In this document: positions 1 to 10,056 of the stretch, piece by piece | How positions within the stretch are numbered: position 1 is the stretch's first letter | Layout of the letters: every line of letters begins with the position of its first letter | Assembly (NCBI GenBank): GCA_949987705.1 | Contig: OX465281.1 | Span: forward strand, 239,651,143-239,715,142 | Source: Thereva unica | Taxonomy: Eukaryota > Arthropoda > Insecta > Diptera > Therevidae | Direction of reading: 5' to 3' | DNA length: 64,000 nucleotides | Program-made: the position numbers and the translations under genes | The notes under the pieces: generated by a model | Database searches by the model: none | What the model saw: only the letters and a program-made list of their open reading frames with translations | Told to the model about the DNA's origin: nothing

Positions 1-1250
1 ATTTTATTCAGTACAATAAAAAAAGGAACCAACCGTTTCGGAATGAGCGTAATGCCTAGAAGCAGGCAATCATTTGTCTTACATTTACTTTAAAATTTCA
101 ATCAATGGTTTTTCGACAGAAAAGAGAGCCCTTGAGTCGGCCCACCTCTACATCTAGCTTTATCAATTTCCCGTAGTCCGTCGTCGGGCCAGCTACTTAC
201 GACCCTTTCTACATTCGAAGCCCATACGAGAAATCGCCTCCACATATAGGGGCGGGCGGAGAGCACAACGATGCCCTCTACTTCCCGTCGATATTATTAG
301 GTAATTTCTTAGATAACTCTATTAGCGGCGAGGGCGAGCTCTTTTCAGTTTCATGTGGAGAAGTGATTTGTTCGAATCGCCTTCATTATAGACTTATGGC
401 TCCTTCGACTTTTGTTCTTATTCTTTATATTTCTTTTTTTGTTGTTCTGTTCTGTTCTGTTTTTTTTTCTTTGCTTTTTGGGGCCAAGAGAATGAATGAC
501 GAGAAGGAACAAATCGAGTGGGTGTATCCTTTCAAGGCTAAGAAGCACGTACAAGGAACGGCAGCAACGGAGCAGCAGCAACGAAAATGGGCAGAAAAAC
601 TTTGACAGGATTAGTTACAATTGGAAGTCAATTATAATCGACCGATTCCCTCAAAATAATCGAATTGGGCACGAGGGCTTCTTTTTGTGATAAGATTCAC
701 GAATTTTGGTATCGATGATAGTGGGACAGAAATATATAAGTCCCTCCTCAAAAACTTCCTACTATACTTCTCTCTCACAGGCCTTAATGTCCATGCTTTG
801 GCGAAATAATTGAATAATGCGATTTTCAAATAAAAGGAAGCCCAAGATCAAGATGTTTCGGGGAAAATATAGAGAAAGTTATTTTGATAAAAGTACAGAG
901 AATTGTCGATGGCAGCCTTTCTTAGAAATTAATAACTTAAGAAGTTTACGTTTAATTAAAAGAACAATAGAATTTATTTAATCGGTAATGCTACTTAGTA
1001 ATGTTATTTTTATAGTATTTTAATATTGTTTAGGTATTAAATGTATAATTTTTTTTTTATGTTATGCACATACCTTTGGTCGACAGGTTCTTCTTCTTAA
1101 TTTTTTTTTATCTGAAAAAGAAATTAGAATTACATTAATTTTATAAAGTTGCACGAATTAAACTGATGATTTACTCTTTTAACTAAATATTCGATATGCA
1201 AAATATCTCTAGTTAAAATTAAGTCGAAACTTAGTACTAAAATGGACATA
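1..1250. other. Unassigned AT-rich DNA
   Basis: No frame in this stretch resembles a known protein, and the reading frames present are short with low-complexity composition. A G+C-richer patch (about 120-360) lies beside T-rich runs (about 420-480 and 1045-1060). I see no RNA gene and no repeat shared with the rest of the window. It may be intergenic host DNA or very old repeat sequence. Confidence 0.5.
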
Positions 1251-1737
1251 TAGTCCAGTAAATAGGTCGAAAAAAAGGCCTTCGTAATGCGAAAAATACC
1301 GCACGCGATTTTTTTTACCAAATGATTTTATATATTTTTATGAGCTTAAATTCAAAATGGCGTCATTCCCACCCTTATGCTTAACTTACAGTGAAGGGAA
1401 ACGCGTTTAATTCTATATCTCAGAAACTATGCATTTTAGGACAAAAATGTATATAATCTTTTTTGTAGATAAATAAGTGATTTAACTTTTCTGTTTAGAA
1501 TTTTTTTTTTGTAAAGTCAATATGTTCGGAGTTATAGGGCTTCAAACTTTATATATGGGTCTTTCTCTACTAAATGGAAAATCGCTGTCCTCAGTATTTT
1601 TAATGCCTTACATATTTTATTTTTAAATAAAATTTGTTCCAAATAATATAATTTTGTCTGTTCTTAATGAATATCATATCATATTAATTGTATTATTTCA
1701 TAATTGTATTACTTTTGCCCTCCAACTCCTCGAAAAA

Positions 1738-2306
1738 TCATTACCCTGGCGTGTCCCAAACCCAATATTGCAGGTTAAAATAATTTTTTAAATATAATTA
1801 TTAGAGTGAGGATATTAACATAGGCATGATAAAAACTAGAAAAGCTTATTTATACTAATAGTGCTTAAATTGCAGTCAGGTTGTATTTTAGTTAGGAAAA
1901 AATGGCACCTAAATGTTGTCTCTAAGTTTTGAAATCATTCCCCTGTCGTAAATAAAAATTGGAGCTAAATCTATTCAAAGTGAAGTGGCAACTCTTTTTT
2001 ACGTTAAACGGGACTTCCCCGACATGAAAATTGTGTATATGCTAAAAAAAGCCGGCCACTGTTATTTTTGTCAGTGGCAGAAGCGGTGTTACTGTAGCTG
2101 TACGTGACAAGGGTACTTGGAATATCATTCCCCTGGTAAGTGGTCAATTCGTTATTCTTTGAAATAAGTAAATAACTTTTATATATCTTTTGTAAGCATT
2201 ATGTATTGTTACAACTACAAAAAAAGATTGAAAACATATTTGGTAGTTTTAGAAATATGATCATATTTGAACAAGAAAATCATTCCCCTGTCGTCATTCC
2301 CCTGTC
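1738..2306 (+). repeat. Dispersed short motif TCATTCCCCTG inside foldback element
   Basis: The word TCATTCCCCTG, usually followed by TCGT, occurs near 1935, 2125, 2280 and 2295, with a variant (TCATTACCCTGGCGT) at 1738. It is spaced irregularly by about 15-200 bp. A related word, GTCATTCCCACCC, sits in the left arm near 1372 with its complement in the right arm. No function can be assigned. Confidence 0.5.
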
Positions 2307-3139
2307 AAAAAATTACACAGGTAGTCCAATCAATCTAAAATAGCCCCATGTAGGTTTTGCGTTAATTGCCAACAGGAAACAAAAAATATGGTCATATAGG
2401 AAAAAAAATTCTAAAAAAGATAGCGTTTTCTTTTTTTGAATTTGGAATGGCGAACCTAACCTAAAAATCCCGGAAAGTATACAAAAACGCTTTTTAGCGA
2501 ATAAAAGAAAAACGTGACCTCGGATCAAAAAAAATCAAATTATAAAGTTGTAGCTATTCAAATTATCTTTCGATTGATGTATATTGAGTTATAGGTTAGG
2601 GCACAAAACATACAGAAAAATTGGAAAAACTGTCGAAAATCACGTTTTTTTAATTTGTTAATAACTTTTGTTTAACGCCACTCACATATTTGTTATTTGG
2701 TACAATATTGCTTTATGCTAGCTGAAAAACTCGTGTTATTTTTGTTGCGAAATATTGACCAGTTTCCTTGAAATTTCACTTTTTGTAAAAAAATGCGTTT
2801 TTGTAAAAATGTTCCTCTTGGTCCATGGATTGTATTAGAGCAACGTTCAAGGGCGCAAAATTTTCTTCAAATGTTGTACTATCACGTACAAATAATAAAA
2901 AGTGGATTTAATATGTTTTCAATTCTCATAATGGCGCTCAAAAATGCACTAATAATGAAAAAACATAGGTTTTGTTGAAAAAACTGACTTTCTGAGTCTG
3001 TTTTTCATTATTAATATGTTTTTGAGGGCCATTTTGAGCATTGTAGGCATTTTAAATAACTTTTGTTTTGTTCTTCACAAAAAAAGTTTGAGGACTGATT
3101 CGTTTGGACCATTTTCCATTTAGTAGAGAAAGACCCATA

Positions 3140-3498
3140 TCACTTTCTTTGCACTATATTTCGTTAACGGTTAACCCGCCATTAAAAATCCTTCCTAAGA
3201 CTTATAGAACACACAATTATCTATAATTTTTGTTATAATTATTTTTTACGTAAGGCTAATATTGCACGAGTTATAGTGATTTAAGTGTCGAAAAACGTGA
3301 ATTCAAAAGTAGTTTTTTGCCAATATCTTTTTAATTGCACGTCACTTTCGACACTTAAAGCACTATAACTCGTGTAATATTAGCCGTACGTAAAAGATAG
3401 GTAACAAAAATTATAGATAATTGTGTGTTCTATAAGTCTTAAGAAGGATTTTTTTATGGCGGGTTAACCGTTAACGAAATATAGTGCAAAGAAAGTGA
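3140..3498. mobile_element. Palindromic MITE with TA target duplication
   Basis: This is a 359-bp hairpin. The left half (3140 to about 3297) is matched in reverse complement by about 3343-3498, starting TCACTTTCTTTGCAC at both ends. It is flanked by TA at 3138-3139 and 3499-3500. Removing the insert and one TA recreates exactly the sequence of the uninterrupted left arm of the surrounding foldback (around 1546-1562), so that arm serves as the empty site. A TA duplication is typical of Tc1/mariner-type elements; the family is otherwise unidentified. It has no coding capacity. Confidence 0.82.
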
Positions 3499-3799
3499 TA
3501 TATAAAGTTTGAAGCCCTATAACTCCGAACATATTGACTTTACAAAAAAAAAATTCTAAACAGAAAAGTTAAATCACTTATTTATCTACAAAAAAGATTA
3601 TATACATTTTTGTCGTAAAATGCATAGTTTCTGAGATATAGAATTAAACGCGTTTCCCTTCACTGTAAGTTAAGCATAAGGGTGGGGATGACGCCATTTT
3701 TAATTTATGCTCATAAAAATATAGGTATAAAATCATTTGGTAAAAAAAAAATCGCGCGCGGTTTTTTTCGCAAAGAAAAAGTACCTATTTACTGGACTA

Positions 3800-3982
3800 A
3801 TAAGGATTTACCGAGGAGCAAATGTAGCACCGATCATCATCTAGTTCCTGGAAAATTTAAGGCTTAAAATAAAAGACAACAGCAATCAAAGTGAAAAAAA
3901 AAGAGATGATGATATAACACGAAATACCAAGGTTTCTGGGAATGGAACCAGATTTGAATCCGATATGAAACTCGATATAAGA
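3800..3982. other. Short unassigned spacer
   Basis: This stretch lies between the foldback element and the hAT-type MITE. Nothing is recognisable in it. Confidence 0.4.
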
Positions 3983-4259
3983 AAAAAAATTAGGGCTGTG
4001 CGAATAATTCGAAATGTCGAATAATTCGGACCGAACCGAATATTACTATTCGATTCGAAAATCGAATCGAGTATTCGTTATTTCGAATTATTCGAAACAA
4101 ATCGAATAACTCGAAATATTTTCGAATTATTCGAAACAAATCGAATAACTCGAAATATTTTTGAATTATTCGATAAAATTAACATAAAATTAATTTTTTT
4201 AATGTTATCATAAAAGTATTGTAAGTGAATTTGATCGCTTGTTAATAAGTAATATGTAA

Positions 4260-5628
4260 TCTTACTAATATTATAAACGTGAATGTTTGTATGTATGTTT
4301 GTTACTCTTTCACGCAAAAACTACTGAATGGATTTTAATGAAACTTTACAATAATATAGCTCATATATCAGAATAACATATAGGCTATAATTTATAAAAA
4401 AATTCAAAATGGCCGTGCCAATATGGCCGACGAATTTGCCAATTGTGTTCCGATTCCAATGAAAATCGAAATCTGGGGGATTTTAAGGTTGCAAATAACG
4501 AATTTATGATCAAAACTTATAAATTCAAAATGGCCGTGCCAATATGGCCGACGAATTTGCCAATTGTGTTCCGATTCCAATGAAAATCGAAATCTGGGGG
4601 ATTTTAAGGTTGCAAATAACGAATTTATGATCAAAACTTATAAACTCAAAATGGCCGTGCCAATATGGCCGACGAATTTGCCAATTGTGTTCCGATTCCA
4701 ATGAAAATCGAAATCTGGGGGATTTTAAGGTTGCAAATGACGAATTTATGATCAAAACTTATAAATTCAAAATGGCGGACGAATTTTTCCAATTGTATTC
4801 CGATTCCAATGAAAGTGAATATCTAGGGGTTTTTAAGGTTGCAAATAACGAATTTATGATCAAAACTTATAAATTCAAAATGGCCGCGCCAATATGGCCG
4901 ACGAATTTTTCCAATTGTATTCCGATTGCAATGAAAATCGGTATCTGGGGGCTTTTAGGGCAAACAACGAATTTATGATCAAAGCTTATAAATTCAAAAT
5001 TGCGGGTCCAATATGACGCACGAATTTTCCCAAGCCACATTCTGAAATGTAGTAAATTTCTAAAATTCCCTCTAACCAGTATAGAAACAGTAAAAACGGT
5101 AGAAAGAGTCGAAGTTTGCAAATTTGTGCGCCCCTACATTGTCATCACGAGGTTAAACGATGTCATCTATCGCTTCCAAAAAGTTCGAACGGAAAAAACG
5201 GGACCTGGAGGAAGCTGTGTTCGGGACGAATACTGAGTAAGAAGGGAGCAGTGTAACGGCTAACCGAAAAGAGAAAGTTAAAATTCCAATTCACCGAGAA
5301 GTTATATGTTTAGATGCATCTACTTGAATACATAAAGCTGTTCTAATTGAATCACCGATAAGATTGGGAAGAGGCAATTTTTTCCAGATTTATTGTTTTT
5401 TCATTATACTTTTTTTCCTACCGCGTACAACGCACACATAATTTTTTTTCCGATAGGTGGTGCTCAACCTCGAATTTTAATAAATTTGAAGCATATTTTT
5501 TATAGGTAACTCTAAATTCTTTTATGTACCCATAACCATGCTTCATTATAACCATTTCCTATCCCGGAGTATGCCCACATAATTTTTTTTTATTAAAAGG
5601 CGTTGCAACGCACGCGGGTTTTTGCTAG
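4260..5628 (+). mobile_element. Non-autonomous Helitron
   Basis: The 5' end is TCTTACTAATATTATAAA, preceded by A. The 3' end is CTAG (5625-5628), followed by T. About 14 bases before CTAG is a perfect hairpin, GCGTTGCAACGC (5600-5611). A 5'-TC, a 3' hairpin plus CTAG, and insertion between A and T are the defining Helitron marks, and no target duplication or inverted termini are seen. The body carries a 121-bp tandem array (4401 to about 5040) and no Rep/helicase coding. It is nested inside the hAT-type MITE. Two further 3' ends of the same family lie near 35471 and 35641. Confidence 0.8.
4401..5040 (+). repeat. 121-bp tandem repeat array (minisatellite)
   Basis: About five and a half units start at 4401, 4522, 4643, 4764, 4872 and 4991. 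The first three steps are exactly 121 bp and the later ones are 108 and 119 bp, because of small deletions. Each unit starts near AATTCAAAATGGCCG and contains GATTCCAATGAAAATCG. The repeats contain reading frames that are by-products of the array. Related but diverged units occur at 33750-34140. Confidence 0.9.
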
Positions 5629-6274
5629 TTGATAATAATAATATGTAAATTTACATATCAGGAAGCTAATTATATATTGATAATATAACTTTTTGACTAC
5701 ATCACACACACTTCTGTCAAAAATGGTAATATTAAAAAAAACAATATGATTAATAGTTAAAATTCACAAATTAATAATTCATTCTGACATTTTTTATTAT
5801 GACAATCATCTACATATATAATTTAAACCACTATAGACAACTGGTATTAAATAAAAACGATTGTTTCATTATTTATTATTTATTGTTTTGAATAATTCAA
5901 ATATTCGATTTTTCGAATAATTCGATTAAATCGAATATTCGATTTTTCGAATTATTCGATTCGAAAATCGAATCGAATAGCACTATTCGATTCGAACAGT
6001 ATTCGCACACCCCTAAAAAAAATACAGAAACTAAGTGAAATTTTTTGATGTCCTTTGAAATTCCAGGTATCCCAATGAAGGCGGCCTCGGTCTTTTTGCA
6101 TTACTTTCCCTATGGAGACCTCAACATTTTTTCCCTTTTGTTAATTGTGTTCGATATATATCTGTTTAAAATATAATCAGATCCGATTAGTTGCGGAGAT
6201 GACAAACCATAATGATCAACAGTATTTCGGCCAGCTGGAAAAAAAATATCTCACAGCGACATCATTTCATTCGC

Positions 6275-7260
6275 GTTTCTTCGATTATCGAGTCTTGTTT
6301 TCGGTCTGATCCGATAGTCGGATGCGAGTGAAAAAGTAGCCTACACACGCCTAAGAAAATACCGTGGAAAGGCACAAAATTTTCAGTCCCTTTACTCCGA
6401 CTATCGGATCAAATTAGTTATCGGATCAACATTACCATCTGATCCGATAGTCGGATGCGAGTACAAAAGTAGTCTAAAAAACATGCCTAAGAAAATATTG
6501 AATCATGCCAAGCTATGATCATTACAATTGGAATGATAAAAAAATTTGCCTCTCCCTTTCTTCTGACTATCGGATCGAGTTTTCGGCCTAAACCGATAGT
6601 CGTATCTGAGTGAAAAAGTAGCCTAAGACATGCCCAAGAAAATATTGCATCTTCACGTGAAAGTCCTATTACAATCCGATTAGCCGTTTCTGACATAAGC
6701 CCAGACAAACAGGCAGACAGTCACAAACATATCGACAAAATTTTTAAAAAGAACTTGAATTTGTTTTAATATCTAATTTGTCCATGAGGTATTTTGTCCT
6801 GGTTATCATATTTTTGATATATCAATAGCATAGAGACTTCATTTGTATTCGATTCATTATGTGTGGTAAGTCGCCCGTCTGCAATATCCATTGTTGCCTA
6901 AGTAAATATTGATCGGAGTAAAGGCAACCCTAATCACGAAAATCGGCGCAAAAAGAAAAAGGCTTCATATTGTACGATCAAGATTATTTACTTAGGCGAA
7001 CCTAAGTATTTAGATAGAGCGCTTTGAGTTCTACAATTAGAATGATAACAAAAAGTGTTCACTCGCTTTCCTTCTACTATCGGTTGAAGTTTTCTGTCTA
7101 AAGGGGTATTCGGACACGATAGTCGGAACCGATAATCGGAAGCGATAATCGGACACGATAGTCGGGTCCAAGACAACAGTGAATTTTCCTGTGAAAGTCC
7201 CATCGCAATCGGATTAGCTTTCAAACTATAAGCCGTAAACACTGGCCTATGAAGAAGAGA
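6275..7260 (-). repeat. Helitron-related dispersed repeat (CCGATAGTCGGA type)
   Basis: The stretch contains repeated words such as GATCCGATAGTCGGATGCGA (6307, 6437, variants near 6590 and 7120) and GAAAGTCC followed by CAATCCGATTAGC (6660 and 7195). The reverse complement of the same blocks occurs at 33490-33560 and 37645-37940, where it adjoins Helitron sequence. I therefore read this as one or two decayed copies in minus orientation. No coding sequence is evident. Confidence 0.5.
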
Positions 7261-7419
7261 TAACTAGATGAGAGAAGTTGGAAGGCGAATGTCCGTGGCC
7301 GTCGTTAAGTAGGAACAGGAGGCAAACGGTTTTGTAATCGCACTCGTAAAAAACATATTTACAAATTCTAGCATATGCTTATAGTAACTTTAGAACGCTA
7401 TGGGATGGCCAGTGCTCTA

Positions 7420-7925
7420 TTATGATTGATACCATTCTGGCGATGCATTTCGCGGCATCACCTCCAGTTTGCAAAATCTCTGGTTGCTGGATTCAGGCCA
7501 AGTCCTTTAGTCTGGAATTGATAAAACTAAATACGCCAAAGGTCCTAGTGCCAGGAATAATCAAATACTTACGGGGTACGTCGCTTACTTGTAACCCGGA
7601 CGATGCGCCGAAGGAGTACAGGGCGACATTTGACATTCCGCCTCTGCCCTCTGCTGTGGGTTACAATGTATAAGGATGTGTTAAGACTACGCATCCCAAA
7701 AGGAGTAATTACGATCGGGTTCGCAGACGATATAAGGGTTACGGTCGTAGCGAGCCGTAGCACACTTGGACATTTCGGCACGACGATTCACCACATTTTC
7801 AGATGATCAAGAGGACGCAGAGCACGCCTTCTTTCGCTGTGAGAAATTCGTCGAACATAGGACGAAGCTGGAAGGCGCTACTGACACCATAGAACATCCT
7901 AGGATACATGATGAGGTCTAAGGAT
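7420..7925 (+). pseudogene. Reverse transcriptase remnant, R1/LOA-like non-LTR element
   Basis: Decayed plus-strand frames together resemble the middle of an RT. The words LCPLLW (around 7637) and GFADD (7717-7731, the catalytic YADD/FADD box) are in order and closely spaced. Downstream, 7804-7925 encodes AEHAFFRCEKF, the Cys/His-rich C-terminal tail usual in R1-like elements. The sequence between the FADD box and the tail is missing, so this is an internally deleted copy broken by frame changes. The downstream 7985-8230 may be its 3' untranslated region but has no diagnostic feature. The clade call rests on short motifs only. Confidence 0.55.
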
Positions 7926-8289
7926 GGTCATACGGAATAGCTTAGGTTAGGTTGAAATGGCTGCTCCGACACTAAGGAGCGCACTTAGGCACACCATTTT
8001 GCCCATTGTGGCGTCATGCCAGTGCTGGGACAAAATTCAGGCCATTTCAATCCATTTGGAGCCCTTAATAAAGCGACAGAGATCAGGAACACCAGTGTTT
8101 TACAGCTCACTCAATTCACCTTTTCCTCGGGGGGACCGGACATGTACAGAGAAGATGGGAGACAGTTTCTCTTCATCGTCATAACCACAACTTCTCGATA
8201 AGTCGTTGTGGGGAAGTCCCAATCTTTTGGCGTGTATGTCAAAGGGTTAAAAGACCACTTTCACTACATAGCTTATTTTTTTTTGTTCA

Positions 8290-8715
8290 ATTAAACAAGG
8301 GATTTTGAACGCTTTGCATTAAAAGTCGGCCCTATTGGGTGAAGAATGCGGCACACTGTTACTGTTGTCCATCTTAGCCCGGCTCGAGCAACGCTGATTT
8401 TTTTCACAGCTAGTTTATAGGTGGCTAAGGGCATTCCCATCTGGATTAAGTGGGGTGTCCTTTCCACTTCGGTATAGGTCTGATGACGGCCGTAGTGTAC
8501 GATGTGGGTTTTAAGGCCCAAATTGACTTCGGTCGTACTTTGGCATAAGAAGAGAGCTGTTTTGGCCGTATTCAAATATTCGCCCTCCACGTTAGTTTCC
8601 TATGCAGCATGAGAACCAGAAATTTCGCATCCTCCTTAAGTTGCAGGCTTCCTTGTAAAGAGCACTATTTCAGTCTTAGCTGGGTTAATGTCTAAACCCT
8701 TTGTAGTAGCCTAAT
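8290..8715 (-). pseudogene. Reverse transcriptase remnant (post-YADD region), R1/LOA-like
   Basis: Read on the minus strand from 8713, the sequence encodes NPAKTEIVLFTRK. The same word, PAKTEVVLFTRK, occurs on the plus strand at 61525-61570, so the two belong to one family. This part of an RT follows the catalytic box. A stop codon lies near 8645, followed by weakly similar sequence down to about 8290. It is a fragment, with no other domains and no intact frame. Confidence 0.6.
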
Positions 8716-8799
8716 GAATGAGAGCTTTCAATGCTCTAAAACGCAGTAAGATGAGGCTAAAACAAGCCGACAGTGGGACAGAAAGGCAAAAACACTCCA

Positions 8800-8885
8800 G
8801 AAGCATTAGCAGCTGGATAAAAGGTGATCCATACCTAGAAGGGCAAGACGTGTTTTTGTGGGTTCAAGTCCCACATAACTGGCAT
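8800..8885 (+). other. tRNA-like internal promoter pattern
   Basis: TAGCAGCTGG (near 8807) resembles an A box. Downstream, GTGGG-TTCAAGT-CCCAC (about 8858-8874) folds as a perfect 5-bp stem with a 7-base loop, as in a tRNA T arm and B box. No acceptor stem or anticodon arm pairs convincingly, so it is not a tRNA gene. It may be the head of a decayed SINE or a coincidence. Confidence 0.25.
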
Positions 8886-9181
8886 ACAGAAACCTATCGA
8901 TAGTCATGAGTAGCTTTTCACCTTCCAACGAACGATTATAAGATAATCCCTGATAATCTTCTGGGACGGTAGTCGAATGTCTTGCGAGGACCGCTGTCTT
9001 GATTTGAACCGGTGTCTTTCAACAAGAGGTGTTAAATTATACGCCATTTTTGAACTCTTAATATACCAATGTCATTACGAAATAAGACTCGATTATTCTT
9101 AGCCCGAAACAGGCACGCACAGCATCAAAATGCCTGACGGACAATTATCTCGGTGACCATAAAGAGTAACATTGACATTCT

Positions 9182-9275
9182 CTGTAGACCGGTTCCCGTG
9201 CAATTGCTTAGATCAAGCAGCAGTGGACGTGGTTAGTACTTAGTTGGGGGACCGCTTGGTAAAACGACACTTGAA
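9182..9275 (+). pseudogene. 5S rRNA-like fragment
   Basis: The block ACGTGGTTAGTACTTAG, followed by TTGGGGGACCGCTTGG (9217-9262), matches the conserved 3' half of arthropod 5S rRNA, including the internal control region. Just upstream, AAGCAGCAGTGG corresponds to box A and CCGGTTCCCGT to the preceding segment. The 5' third is not recognisable and the 3' end diverges after the GCTTGG box. It is an isolated diverged copy, either a pseudogene or the head of a 5S-derived SINE, and not a functional gene array. Confidence 0.75.
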
Positions 9276-9445
9276 AAGATTAACCAACTAAATTATTTTT
9301 GCTTTAAAAAAAATGGTAAAACATAAGATTGAAATAAAAATATCAACAGTTTTTACGATAATATTGTGCTTTTCTTTTCATTTAAAACAACACATCTTGC
9401 AGGAAGATATAATTTTATATTCAGAATAAGTGTTTTTATTTTTAC

Positions 9446-9560
9446 CTCATAATATTCAAGATCGATCCACTTGAGGGGTTCGTAAATCCCACAAAAACTC
9501 GATTCTTTCAGATAATGCATCAGCCATGATAAACCCCCAGTACAACGTTCATGCATCCAC
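9446..9560 (-). CDS. Candidate host exon (unrecognised)
   Basis: Read on the minus strand, a pyrimidine-rich stretch ending in TAG (acceptor) is followed by 115 bases with one fully open frame. That frame encodes WMHERCTGGLSWLMH and then FCGIYEPLKWIDLEYYE. It ends at GAG followed by GTAAAAAT, an acceptable donor. The entry phase is 1. Composition is less AT-rich than the surroundings. I recognise no domain, and no neighbouring exon was found, so the evidence is splice-site-like ends plus an open frame only. It could be chance. Confidence 0.22.
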
Positions 9561-9709
9561 CTACACAATAGGAAAGTTTCAGGTAGAAATTAACATTTAA
9601 AAAATTCACTTTACTGTTAATTAAAAAATGAACACAGGTAATCTGAAAATCACCTTTCTCTCACTGTAAAGCCCCTGCAAAGCCCTCGAAAAGTATCGAC
9701 GATGATACT

Positions 9710-10056
9710 CCCCCCCCCCCCCCCCACCGGAATATCACTGTTTGCTTCCTCATAATCCATCGTCACTCGGCTGTGCTCACCCCCAGAAAGCGCACACCCC
9801 CGCAAAGTGCCGGCAGAGAGCTTTCGGGGAACGTGATTCGAGTTCGGTTTTCTCGCGGCGATAAAATTTTGCTGAGAGAGAAAGTTTGGCTGTGTGCGTG
9901 GGTGTTTCTCATCGGTTGGGTGGGAGAGCTTTGGGAGGCCTCCCATGCCTACCTTAAGAAACAACCTGAGAAAAGAAAATCCGAATTATTCATCGGTAAA
10001 AACGGATGCACGTGGTTGTCTGTTGACAACATGCGCTTTTTTTTTTTTTTTTTTTT
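9710..10056 (+). repeat. Homopolymer runs (C16 and T20)
   Basis: A run of 16 C (9710-9725) and a run of 20 T (10037-10056) bracket a G+C-richer segment with no recognisable gene. The T run could be the tail of a minus-strand retroposed fragment, but the adjoining sequence matches none of the families seen here. Confidence 0.5.

Larger units (their letters stand above)
1251..3799. mobile_element. Foldback element, about 330-bp inverted arms
   Basis: The left arm (1251-1584) is repeated in reverse complement at 3501-3799 plus 3113-3137. Both ends carry TAGTCCAGTAAATAGGT or its complement, and the arms share long matches such as the block around 1440-1560 against 3495-3640. The right arm is interrupted by a separate palindromic insert at 3140-3498. 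The 1.5 kb between the arms has no recognisable gene, but it holds a five-times repeated TCATTCCCCTG-like motif (1738-2306) and a small palindrome (2931-3037). The element type is inferred from structure only. The same terminal word and a related arm sequence occur in the foldback at 19400-21703, so this is one family. The superfamily is unknown and no transposase is present. Confidence 0.75.
3991..6015. mobile_element. hAT-type MITE interrupted by a Helitron
   Basis: The left end begins TAGGGCTGTGCGAATA and the right end finishes with the complement of TAGGGGTGTGCGAATA. Both ends continue into many ATTCGAA-rich subterminal repeats (3991-4175 and 5885-6010). The flanks are an identical 8-bp AAAAAAAT (3983-3990 and 6016-6023), the duplication length known for hAT transposons, although the low complexity of that word weakens the point. 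No transposase is present. The internal sequence is split by the Helitron at 4260-5628; without it the MITE would be about 650 bp. Confidence 0.8.

Noticed and set aside
4401..5040. Regular repeats that could suggest a CRISPR array
   Set aside because: Units are contiguous 121-bp tandem repeats without unique spacers, in eukaryotic transposon DNA.
9650..9964. 104-codon minus-strand frame with a Gly run
   Set aside because: The Gly run comes from the C16 homopolymer, the frame overlaps another on the opposite strand, and no domain is present.
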